The position numbers were made by a program, and so were the translations under genes. DNA of 64,000 bases from Cymbidium sinense (Eukaryota; Streptophyta; Magnoliopsida; Asparagales; Orchidaceae). Numbering within the stretch: position 1 is the first letter of the stretch; every line of letters begins with the position of its first letter. Shown here one piece after another: positions 12,901-24,165 of this stretch. The DNA is taken from NCBI GenBank assembly GCA_021442155.1, contig CM038229.1:67290443-67354442 (forward strand). The letters run 5' to 3'. Under the pieces are notes generated by a model that saw only the letters and a program-made list of their open reading frames with translations, was not told the DNA's origin and did no database searches.

Positions 12901-13216
12901 AATTTTGATGATTTTGATCATGGGTTTCAATCATGATTTCAATCATGGATTTCAATGATATGGAGTTGATTTGATTTGGAGAAATCAAATAGAATTGATT
13001 TGGAGTTTGACTTGAAGAAGGAAAGTGAGGAATGGTGCTAAGGGTAGAAATTTTCCTAACACCCCAAGACATTCCTATGGCTAACTCTTCTAAGTCTCTG
13101 GCTAGTGTCCACCTAATCACTAGATGTGTCTTAAGACTAAGAACCCTTAAAGTCTAAGAGAAGTCCTATGTCTAAGATGGAGGGGTTGAGAGCTCATTCT
13201 AAAAATGAGGTCAACA

Positions 13217-15906
13217 AAGGGGCCCAATAGTGGTGTGACCCAGGAACATCACGCATTGGTGTTGACCGAAATGATCAACAACATCGAGAGATCATAAAAA
13301 CTAACAAAAATACTCTATCCTTGACCCAAAGAAAAAAAAGAATCTAGAGCTTAGTGCAATGTGGCTCTACTTATGTCCAAGACATAAGAGAGGGGAAAAA
13401 TCAACTAAGGGATAGAGTGTGAACCTTCCATTAGGGAAGCAGGTTCAAGTCATCCACAAGAGGATGAAAGGTTTGATTTGATTTTCACTGAGGAGAAAAA
13501 TATTTGATTTATTCTGCTAGAGAAGAGGGTTGAATTTGTTTTAATTTTTGTTAAGTTTAAATTTTTGAGATGAACCTGGTTGGTCAAATGACTACTAAGT
13601 AGAGCCATGGAGGCTAAGACCTAAAATTTACCAATCCAAAGGGTAGTCTACAAGCACATAGTAGACTAGCCAACCAAAGGATGCCTTTCGATGCAAATTA
13701 CAGAAGAAAGCGTAATAGACTTACATCCTCAAAAGTAGAGACTAAGTGCTGGGGTAATCTATTGGCAAGGAAACAGATTGAACCCAACCTAGGGCTGACT
13801 ATCAAGTGAATGCCATTGGGGGGACTTAGATCAACTCAAAGATAGTCAAGATTTTCATTTTTTTTTAGTTTGTATTTTGATTATGATCCTAGGTTTGATG
13901 AACGACAGTAGGGCCATGGGGCCAAGACACTTTACCAATTCAAAGGGAGTAGTCTACCAACCAAGTAGGACTATCCAACCAAGAGATGCCTTTGTACAAT
14001 GGTCAAGTTAAGAAGAAAGTGGGACTCACATCTTCAAACAAGAACCAGGGTGATTGGTTGCTTTGGGCAACAAATCAAACCTAACCTAGGGCTGTATATT
14101 GAGTGAATGCCACTGGGGGACTTAAATCAACTCAGAGAGTTTTCATTTTTAATTTGCTTTTCGAATTCCATTGGTTTGTGATGGATCACACTGAGAAGGA
14201 GCTTATAGAAGCCTAGACCTACCTCAAATTTACTGAAATAAATGGAGTAGCTTCCCATCCAATGAGAGAGCTATCCAACCAAGGGAGTGTCATTCAGTTT
14301 GCAATGATCAATTTGAAGAAAGCTCGGGGACTCACATCTTCCACTAGAAAAGATCACTGATCGGTTTCTTTTGGGAAAACAAATCAAACGACCTAGTCGG
14401 TTACGACAATCATGCTAGAAAGAATGCATCATACTTATCTTTCAAAGCGAATGACGGGTAACCGCTTGTGGAAAATAGATTGAACCGACCTAAGGGTGAC
14501 TATGGAGTGAGTACACCCAGGATTTATCTCAACTCGTAGTCGCAATTCTATAGGGAGTTCTAATACCGCCTAAAGATAGATGCCCGCAGAGAAGGGGCCT
14601 TTGGGGCTTAAATTCCTAATCCACAAGCAATTAATTTTGTTGTTTTTTTTATTTTATCATGTTTATTAGTGATCAAACTGAGAAGAAGCTTATATCAACC
14701 TAGACATATCTCATATTTACTGAACCAAGAGAGAATTTGCACATCCACTAAACAAATTCTCCAACCACAGGGGTGGCTACTAGGAAAGGAATGTCCAATC
14801 CAAAAGTAACCCAGGCAATGTCTAAATGGGTCACAAAGGACTTGATCCAAATAGAGTGCCCATAGAGGATGGGGTTGGTAAGGGCTTAATCCAACACCTG
14901 AAAGAAAATGACATGGCTAGTCATATATCCAATAGGTATTTGATGTCCAACTCAAGGAGAAAGCTCAGGGATTCATATCTGCCAAGAATGGTGTACTCAT
15001 GTGAGAGTCGCACATAGAAACATCAACCAACCTAAGGTGCCATCATTTATAATAATCACCTCTAGAAGAAAGCTGGGACTCACATCTTATAGTGAATCGA
15101 CTGATTGTCTATCTTCGCTTGAGGTATATCACCTGGGAGACTATTGAGTGAATGCCACTAGGGGACTTATATTGACTCAAAAGTAGTCAAGAGGAAAGGA
15201 GCCTCTATGAGACTTTTCCTAAACCTCAAAAATACTTGACCTAGTTAAAACATGATGGCTAGTTCAAGAAGAAAGCACGGGGACTCACATCTCCTTAAAC
15301 AAAATTAACATGAGGTAGCTTGGGCAAAGGAAGCCTACCATACTAACGCTTTGGTTTGCAATGATCAAGTTAGGAAGAAAGGGGACTCACATCTCCAATA
15401 AATGACCAGGGGTGACATACTAGCAGGTAATATGTAGACCAACCTAGAGCTAATAAGTGAGTGCCACATGGGGCTTGCTCCCATGTCAAGTAGCTCAAGA
15501 AAAATATTTGTGTTTATTGTGCATGTGTTAAAAGGAATAGGATGCCTCTGGGGGACTCTTACACCTATCTTAAAACACACTGGGGAATTATGAAATGATG
15601 CCACAGATGAAACAATAATTCCCACTAAGAAAGGATGTTGCTTGGGTTTGCTCACACCTAACTTAGTTATGCTAATTGAAATAGGATGCCTCTCGGGTTT
15701 TCTTACACCTATTCTAAAAGCATCAAGAGATTATGTTTGTGTTGTGAAAGAGGGATAGGATGCCACTGGGGGACTCTTACACCTACCCTAAACACGTTGG
15801 CGAATTCACAAGATAAGCAAACAACACTTTGAAAGAAGAGAAGATTTGATGAATGGAATCAGATTTTGTTCTTTTTATTAATGATTATTTTCAAACAAGT
15901 TTTATT
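13217..15906 (-). repeat. 3' non-coding zone of element C with degenerate repeats
   Basis: This is homologous to 43466-45928 in reverse. On the plus strand, GGGACTCACATCT-type motifs recur near 14013, 14328, 15078, 15281 and 15384, and TGAATGCCACTGGGGGACTT-type motifs near 13810, 14105, 15151, 15550 and 15748. No convincing frame is open; short open stretches such as 15365-15655 overlap the repeats. The sequence just upstream (minus strand) of the LTR, ATTGGGCCCCTT, is not a typical polypurine tract. Confidence 0.7.
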
Positions 15907-17110
15907 TCATGGGTAATATTTCTTTAGATAGAGCCCATTAATTGGAAGCGGGTGTTCCCCTTACAATCAAGATTCCTCCTTGGTAGCCTTCTATGACATA
16001 GGGCCTTCCCAAGTGGGTTCAAACTTGCCCCCATCTTTGATGGGCAACAATTGGTCTCCTTAGGACTAACACAAGTTCCCTACCAAAAAGACCTACCAAC
16101 CAGCTTGTTGTGAGCTTGAATCATTTTGGCCTTGTACAACTCGAGGTTCTGCACGCTAGTGACACTCCTCCAAACCTTGAGCTCTTCTAACACAACTTTG
16201 CATTCTCTCAGAGTGATCTTGTTACCCAATGCTATCCTTAGTGATGGGAGTTGAACTTATAAAGGAAGAATGGCTTTGACCCATACACTAAGGAAAATGG
16301 GGTAGAGAGTTGGAGTTTGGTATGGTGTAGCCCACAAGGCTTCAACCAACCGCTTTCTCCTATGTTGTTGTCATCAAGAATCTTATTCAACATTTGGATG
16401 AGAGTTTTGTTGAATTCTTCTACTAAACCATTTGCTCTAGGGTAGTAGATGGTGGAGTATCTCCAATCTATACCATGTCTTCTAGCAAAGCTATTGATCT
16501 TCATGCTTTTGAATGCAGTACCATTATTGAATATAATTCATGAGGCCCCAACCTATATACTATATGGTTCCTAAAAATTGAAGCACATGGTGAGTTGTGA
16601 CCTCTCGAGTGGGATCTCCCCACTTGGAAAAGTAGTAGACTAAGATGAATCGATGCCCTTGAAGAAGGAGGATCGATCGACCTACAATGTTGGTACCCAA
16701 CACTCAAATGGCCATGAAGCCAATGTAGGTGTAGAATGTTGGGTGGTTGGTGGAGGACCACACTATGCACCGACATGATGGCATCTCCATCCATTCAATA
16801 TGCATCATCGAAGGCCAAGAATATCCAAGTCTTTTGATCTTCATCTTCATCTTTGACATTGATGTGCTCCACATAGACGAGTACCTTGATTACAATGCCA
16901 TGGGCTTTGTGTTTGTCTAAATAATGTAACCACATTTATTCAAAGGACTGCGACAGGTGCCATCAACAAGAGCATAGAGAGAGCTCTATTTTCACCCGAT
17001 GGGCTTGTGATTTCTCTTGAGGTAGTTTTGTTCAAGTAATCTATGAATTTGCCTCCAATCCAGCTCCTTGTCCATTTTGGCAACCTCCCTTCAAGAGAAA
17101 GTCTTGATGA
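15907..17110 (-). pseudogene. Integrase of element C
   Basis: The minus-strand homologue of B's integrase. The stop after YYP is at 15907. A readable stretch at 16238-16504 contains SFARRHGIDWRYSTIYYPR and NGLVEEFNKTL, which includes the third catalytic Glu. Upstream at 16501-16794 the central core is only recognisable across frameshifts, and the first two acidic positions are not readable in one frame. It is more frameshifted than B's copy. Confidence 0.78.
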
Positions 17111-17600
17111 GTTCAAATCAATAAGGATAGACTTGTCTATTTTGGACCCTTATTGAAATGGACTCATCTTCGACATGCCAACTCTTTGGCAAGTTTGGCC
17201 AAGGCATCTACTTCATTTTTCTCAGAACTCAGATATGGTGACTTCAAGAATCTAGCCAACCTTCATGGTATACTCATAATGATGAAGCTTTGAGAACCGT
17301 AGACTCAACTGTTGATGACCAACGAGAATCCCAAAGATGTTGATGCTCTTGACACGATAGTGATGGCTAACTCAGACCGATAATCAAAGCCTCATACCTT
17401 CATTATTGGTGCGTTTGGAAAGATAGTATGAGAATCTCATCACATCAGCTTTGGAGTTAGAAGAACTATTCCTACCCCGCCTTTCCTAGAATAGATCGTG
17501 GTGCTTCACCTTTAAGAAAAGAAGCACCATCAAAATACATCTCCCATCATGGTTGTTGGCCTCCCTAAGTTCATGATTTGTTCATCGGGAGATCATCACT
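17111..17600 (-). pseudogene. Second, archaeal-type RNase H of element C
   Basis: Minus-strand DNA aligns with 41626-42110 of element B, for example the GATGCCTTGGCCAAACTTGC block near 17190-17210. No frame stays open for more than a short distance. The position between integrase and the first RNase H is the same as in B. Confidence 0.65.
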
Positions 17601-18030
17601 AAGCGAGAATCGAGAAGTGGGTGTGTCGCTAAGAAATCCACCAAGGTCTCCTTTACCGCATGAGGGGTACAAATGTGATATCAAATTGTAAGAGTATCAT
17701 AGACCAATGAGCCAAACAACCAAAAAGCGTTGGCCGTGTCATGAGATACTACAGTGGATTGGTTCGAGAGATTAAGTTCACCTTATGAGAAAGCATGAAA
17801 TGCCATAGCTTTTGAGATGCAAAGATCAAAGCTAGGTAATGTTTCTCAATAGGTGGATAGTTTGCTTCAGTGAGGATAAGATGATGGCTGAGGTAGTAGA
17901 GTGTGCTCTCCTTCCCTTCATCATTGGCTGGAGCCAACAGAGCACCAAGAGAGTCATCCAATGTAGAGTAAAGGATGTGGCACCGGATAGGCGCTAGAAC
18001 TGGCTTCAAGTACTCTTGATGTCTTCAAAT
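17601..18030 (-). pseudogene. RNase H (gypsy-type) of element C
   Basis: At 17749-18009 the minus strand reads STLDDSLGALLAPANDEGKE, LYYLSHHL, EANYPPIEKHYLALIF and SQKLWHFMLSHKVNLI, matching element B's domain residue for residue in most positions. It is joined to RT upstream by a frameshift. Confidence 0.8.
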
Positions 18031-19560
18031 GTGTCCGGCACTTGTCATCCCACTTGAACTTGGCATCCTTTTGACAAGTAGAGAATGGCTTGCATCTCGA
18101 TAGTTTGAGATAAAGCATCTTAGATACACCAACCATCCTTGAAAGGATCCGAGTTGAGTTAAACTCTTAGAGGTGGCATTTCTAAGATAGCTTTAATCTT
18201 TTAGATCTATTTCTATTCCCCGATGTCAACAACAAACCCAAGGAATTTCCGAAGCAACTCAATGCACACTTCGGGATTCATTTGAGGTTATATTATCTTA
18301 ACCATCAAAAACTACTCTCAAGTCAAAGAGATGGTCTTCTTTTCTGCTTGACTACTAGATCATCAACATAACACTCAACCCGATGATGGATGAGTTCATT
18401 GAAGATCTAAGTCATGGCCCATTGGTATGTAGCACTAGCAGGCGAAAGGCATGACCCTATAATAGAAGATTGATCGGGTTCAAAAAGTTTTTTTCATCTT
18501 CGTGAGACATCTTGATTATAGGATGACCATCCATGAAAAAAAAGTCGCATGAGATGAGCAATGTCCACCATTAATTCGTATAGGAAGAGGAAACTCATCC
18601 TTAGGACATGCCTTATTTAAGTCCCTAAAATCTGCAAAATGAATTTGGCCATTCTTCTTCTTAACGGGATGACACTAGCTAACCGGTAGGATATTTTTCT
18701 TCCCCGATGAAACCAACATCAATCGCTTTTGACTTCAAAATGACCCGTTGTTCAATTTCTAATCGCATGCCTAGGAGCTTGCTTAATAGGGTAACGTGGG
18801 TCTATTGCTAGCTTGTGGACCGCTACGTCGAGATAATCCGCATTTCTTCATAACTCCAAGTAGTCTTTAAACTAAATCTAACTAAGTCATTGGTTTATTC
18901 TTCATTCAAGAATGAACCGATATATGTTGGGCAGGATTTTCTTCTATCCGGTTGATTTTTTTGTCGAATTGAATGAATCTTCTCTTCAAATTTTCGGTCT
19001 TTGACTTGGAGATCATCTTGATCATCCAAGTTTCTAAACACACATTCTCATAAGAGTTGGGGATGTGTGAGAAGAACCTATCATTCCAAATGGTTGGTAA
19101 TAACTAATAATCTCATCATCAACCCACCCATATCAATCCTAGCCCCGCTCTTGATTGTGCTTCCCGCATGTATTGTTCCATAGATTTTTCAAAGTATTAT
19201 GACTATGCTTGACCATGTGAGGAACTAAACCTTTCAGTATAAGATTTTGAACATAAAGAGTAAAAGTCAAAAGGTAATTCCATTAATTCTTTAAAGTATC
19301 TTCCTCAAGCTCTACATCAACTTCGTGGCTTGAGGATGATGATCCCAAAAAAGAATTCTTCTCTCTTCATGTCACCGAAGACTTAGGGACTTCCTTAACT
19401 ACTAAACCTTCAACTTTTGAGATGTGAGGTAAGAGCTAAGGTTCCCAATTGCTACCTAATAGTTTCACATAAACCAAATTCAATACTTTACTTTGCTTGA
19501 GGCCCTCTTCATCTCCCTGATCAAAAGTCACCTCCAATGGAACCCGCTAAGAGGGGTTGG
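18031..19560 (-). pseudogene. Reverse transcriptase of element C
   Basis: The minus strand contains the YVDD box (codons at 18359-18370) preceded by Cys as in B, and KDAKFKWDDKC near 18040-18080 in the connection to RNase H. Many small deletions relative to B break every frame; the N-terminal half (18700-19560) is followed only at DNA level. Inactive. Confidence 0.75.
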
Positions 19561-20330
19561 GTATACTAATCACATTAGACTCATCCTCTGAGCTAGATTC
19601 CAAGTCTATGTGAATAGTAGGGTACTCTATGAACGAACACATCTGGTCAAGGCCAACTGGGGTCTCCCATCTGAACTCGCTTTCTTTTCCCCTCTACTGG
19701 TGGAGGTTGAGCCATCCTACCCACATGTCCATATGATGGAATGAACTATGGGTGGAATGTGATATGCGATCTTATTTCTTCTTCAATTCCCCTTTCTTGT
19801 TCACTTGGACTTTTATTTTTCTTTTCATTTTCTTTTCTATCTTTTCTTTGCTTCATTTTCTTTTGTATTTGCATTTGAATTTTGTCCAAGTTCATGAGAA
19901 AGGGTGTTTTGAGAAGATAATAGGTCACATCCTCATAAATCTCAACCTCTCTAACTAAAATGCTTTTCATCTCTTGACACAAAGATTCCCCATCTTTTGA
20001 ACTTGATGCACCGAAGGGGAGGATGGAATGATCTTGTGATGTATCCAAGGCCTACCAAGCAAAGTAGTGAATGAAGTATTCAATCAATGATGTAGAACTT
20101 GGCTTCAATCTTCTCCACCATCTCCAAAGGCAACACTATAGAACCTAAAGCTCACCTTGATCATTGAATCCTCTCAACATCATCCTATCTCCTGAGAGTA
20201 GAGATGTCGATCTTCAAATAAAGGGTTTTAGACTCATAATATTTCGATGCATCAATCCATGAGAACCCGGTGAGTCCAACTCCATATCGACTATAATGTA
20301 GAGGGGACAGTTGTGCTCCAAGTCCCCCCA
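19561..20330 (-). pseudogene. Protease and charged linker of element C
   Basis: The minus strand at 19746-20048 reads VREVEIYEDVTYYLLKTPF, then a Lys/Glu-rich stretch and EEEIRSHITFHP, matching B's linker. Upstream, near 20130-20330, is the protease. It includes the uninterrupted target sequence TTTAGGTTCTATAGTG that in element B is split by C's own insertion. The catalytic position is still GAT (Asp) but a frameshift follows. B's Arg/Gly-rich tract is reduced here. Confidence 0.75.
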
Positions 20331-23300
20331 TAGAAGGTCTTCATCTGTGAAGGGGATCCATTGGGCTTCTTTTGCAAAATGTGCTTCCTCACCTATAGCG
20401 GTTAGCTGAGCTAAGTATATTTCAAGATCAAGGAGGGCCTTGATTATTGATTCCCTCTTCTCTTGGATAAGACAAGGGCATCATATAAGCTTAGCTTAGA
20501 TGGCAGCTTTCTTAGATGAGAAAGGACATTGTAGTCCACCTTCATCTGGTCTTCTACAAGCATATCCAAGGGTGGAGCATTCTATGGAAGGACTTATCGA
20601 TCTTCAGTCCCAATGACTTGTTTCCCTCTATCTTGAGGTGCTTCCCTAAGAGGTAGATCCTTGCCACTATGGTGGTTGACTTTGGTAATCTCTTGAGGCA
20701 AGGTGGTGGAAGGTTCTACCGCACTCGTGCTCACCTCTGCCTCCTATGGGACTCAAAATTGGATGATTCCAAGTCTATCTCAAGAGGTGAACCCATAGTA
20801 TTCGAGTTGGAAAGTCCAACTCAATAAAGAGGAAGATCAAAATTATTATAGTTAGACTTGAAGAGTTATCTAGGAATAGAAGAAGACAACTCAAAAGAGA
20901 CACGATGTAATTCAAACTAGCTTTATTCTTCAATTTCTTGAATTATTTAAAGAAAGTAGTAGAGTAAGTGAGTAAGGATTTGATGCCCTTATCTACCGAT
21001 ACAAGTATACTTAGAAAAATGGAAGAAGTCCTGAAATGGAAGTTACAACCAAGGTGGAGGATGGACATGTTGGCTATGCTAAGGCTATCCAGCCGACACA
21101 TCGCCTTATTTGATTTCACTTTCCTAGAGTTGGCACTCATAATTTGTAAACCTTCTTTGGTGTTGGAGGTTTGAGCTAACTCAAGAACCTGCAAGGAAAG
21201 CTTCTTGATCTTCTGAATTATAAATTTAGAGATTTTAGACAAAGAAATGTCCCAACCTTCTTTAATTTTGGTAGGATCATTTGTATCCCAAGGATTACCC
21301 TAATGGAACTAGAAGGTTGTTCCACAAGGTATTCCTTTGGGATAACTATAACACCGATCTTGAAACTGTGTTCAAGCCAGTCCTTGAATGTAAAGCAATC
21401 CTCCAAAATGTGGCCTAGCATACGGTGGTAAGGGCAAAAGTTTGGATCATGACTTTTGCCTACTTCCCCTCCCTAGGCTGTAAATAAAATCGATTTCTTT
21501 AAGAGATTCTTAAAGATTTTGATTACCTCCCTCTTAAAAGAATAAGGTTTGTTTAACTTATCTAAAAGGGTAGTGGACCATAACTACCTGCATGGGCGTA
21601 TGCACCGCCGGGATGGTATGGCAGCGGTGGATGTGGTCGGTGGAGGCTACATGGAGGCCTAGGTCACCTGGTGAAAAAAGGAGGTGGAGGCTAGAGGTCA
21701 TGGTCTCTGACCGATCTCTAGACCGCTTTCCCTTATCAACCATCACCGCTCAGTTTCTTCTCATAGACCTTTGGATTTGCTTAGTAACAAATCTTGAAAA
21801 GGCAACTATTTGGCCTCTCTTATAGACTAGCCTTGTTGATTAGCTTCTCAAATGTCTTGATAGTGAAGCCCTTAAGCATGAAGCGAGCCATGGATATTCT
21901 TCAAGAGAATCTCAATGGCATGTTGTTCGATAGTGGTTCACACTTCATACGTTATGCCATCGAGAATATAATCAATAAGTGACTCACGTGATGTTGTTAC
22001 AACAAGATCACCTAAGAACCCTTTATTGAGCTCCAAAGAAATCTCTTGATGAAGAGTTGCTCTAACTCAGAATATCTTTACCAACTCATGTCAACATACC
22101 AATCAAAAGCAATAACTAGGCTACTAACAAAAGTTGAAAGAGTAAAGCATCCCGCAATGATTGCAACAATAAAGTGAGCTATGTCGCCTCGATTCACCAC
22201 CATCAAAGCTTTTGAAGGAAGGAGGCACAAAACCCTAGGGATGCTGGATAGCATCAAATTCTTCTGGGTAGGGTCTACCCTTTGGAACAGATGATCCACC
22301 CCAGGCTTGAGCCAAAGCTTCCTTCACTTGCGGCTCAGCCATAGATTTTATATCTTTTTCATGTATGGAGGTACTTTCCATTACCTTCCTATATGGACTA
22401 GTGCTACCTTGCTCAACGGGAGGTAGAGTCTTGATTGGGTCCAAGACATGCACTAACTCTGGATGACTCACATCGACTATAATAGGATGAATAGGAGGGG
22501 CTTATTTCTGAAGTACTGACACTGCTGCTAACAAGTCCTGCAACTAATGTTCCATCCTATTAATCTACTCATCCTTCTACCTTAACTGAAGTTGGAGGTG
22601 TTGGACTGATTCTACGGTGTCCTCTTGATCAACCTCATCACCTTCCATGGCTTATAGTTCCCTAAGAAGAAATCCTCTAGTATCGACCATGCATACTCCA
22701 GCTGAATCCCCCATCAAGTCATTTTCATTGGGATCAAAGCTAACTCTCTTCATCACCATACCCAAGATCTCCTTCCCATAAAATAGTGTGCAACTATCTC
22801 ATTTAAGGAGGATCTAACTAGGTACAAATAGTTTAGGACCGGTGTGATTGCTATCATACAATCGAGGCACCCACCTCGCCTGGGAGTCAATCCTGTACTC
22901 ACTAGATGAATGATACTCTTGACTACTACTTGCTGTAAGAGGGGTAACAATCCTAAGATGTTCCTCTACCACTGCTGCAGTTGAACTATCATCTGGAATA
23001 TCTATGACAACTATCACCATCTTCACATCCGACTGTATGGGTGGAGTTGGTGAAGAGACGACCACGATGCTTCGTGGTCGCCACTCCTTCCGCACCACCA
23101 CTAGGCAAAAAGGGCGTGAGAGACCTACCACAATGGGTGGTGTAGAGGATAGATCCTGGCCATAGATCACCAATGGGGTACATTTTTCCTGATGCCTTCA
23201 TGGCCTTGGGATGGAATGGGAGATGAAACCTACACTGATGGCAGGGGGGTAGAGAAGGGGTGGAGACACCACCGACTCTCTATGCAGAACTATCCTCCGG

Positions 23301-24165
23301 GTGGTCCCTGAAAGAATACTATCATGGTCGACGGGCAAGATGTCGCTGAAAATCAACCAAAGTAGAAGCCAAATAATGGTGAACTCATCCCGCGAGTAAT
23401 GTGATGTATGGGCCTCACAGTCCCTCTCCTAATGAATCTGCCTCCCTATGCTGAGAGGGATAACAGATCGAAGGTCAAACTGTGTTCCAAACTCTAACCG
23501 TCTGTATGCTCTACCTACCTAGTGTAAAATAGATCAGAGGCTGGCGTACGACCTCCTACTCCTAGAAACTATTGCTTATAAGTGTACCACTAGAGGAGGT
23601 GATGAAAGGATCCTCCTAGCATTCTCTCTGTCTGATCTAGAGAGAGGATGAAATTGGTTTTCTATAACTAGTGGTGAAGTGATGATACTCATCCATGCCT
23701 GATCAAGCTGCTTCCTCTAGCTCCCTAGCTATCCGAGAGTGGAACCATTTGATCATACAGTTCTTATTCCTATGCTGGGTATGGGTAGTATGGGAGAAGT
23801 GTGAGCTAAACCCATACTTAAATGTGGGGGAGGCAAGCCCTGAGACCAAGGGAGCCTTACTCTTGGAGGGTACAGATGTTAGGTACTACCACACCGGGCA
23901 ACATGGCAACTGATGAACCCAGAATCGAGCTATAACCGCCCTTCATGGGTACCTAATATCGATGTCTATGGTATTTCCATAGCTTTCCTCTTCAATGAGG
24001 AGACATCAAAATCAGAAGGTAAGTCTATCCTGATGACCAGCTTCTACCCACACCTTTGTTGGCCGAAGAGGGAATGCCTCACAGTGATCCTGCCCCTCAA
24101 ATCTCAAAAGTGAATCAAATGGGTATGGTCTGATGAGGGAAGTCACCACCCAAAACTAGATCTAA
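20331..24165 (-). pseudogene. gag: Broken gag of element C
   Basis: The minus-strand homologue of B's gag. Recognisable parts: the zinc-knuckle region and KDWLEHSFKIGVIVIPKEYL (21218-21421); the gag core and PKGRPYPEEFDAIQHP (22235-22471); the acidic and Ser-rich N-terminal part with SSSQEYHSSSEYRIDS (22814-23173); and the start region to about 24165. No start codon equivalent to B's ATG 212 could be fixed; the left limit is by similarity only. Multiple stops and frameshifts. Confidence 0.75.

Larger units (their letters stand above)
5614..13216 (-). repeat. 3' LTR of element C, complete (7.6 kb)
   Basis: On the minus strand it starts TGTTGACCTCATTTTTAG (13216 downward) and ends TTTCTCCACA (5614). 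It contains the ~175-bp repeats, TTGAC field, GC-rich island, AT-rich middle, CACCCATG block and purine tract in the same order as the other copies. It shows many short deletions against the 5' LTR of the same element. A 7.6-kb LTR is exceptionally long even for Tat elements. Confidence 0.88.

Noticed and set aside
12872..13120. 82-codon minus-strand open frame at the start of the C 3' LTR
   Set aside because: Low-complexity Ile/Ser/Asn-rich translation of LTR sequence, not kept open in the matching part of the 5' LTR.
19752..19958. 68-codon plus-strand frame, Phe/Leu-rich and membrane-like
   Set aside because: It is the antisense of the Lys/Glu-rich protease-RT linker of element C.
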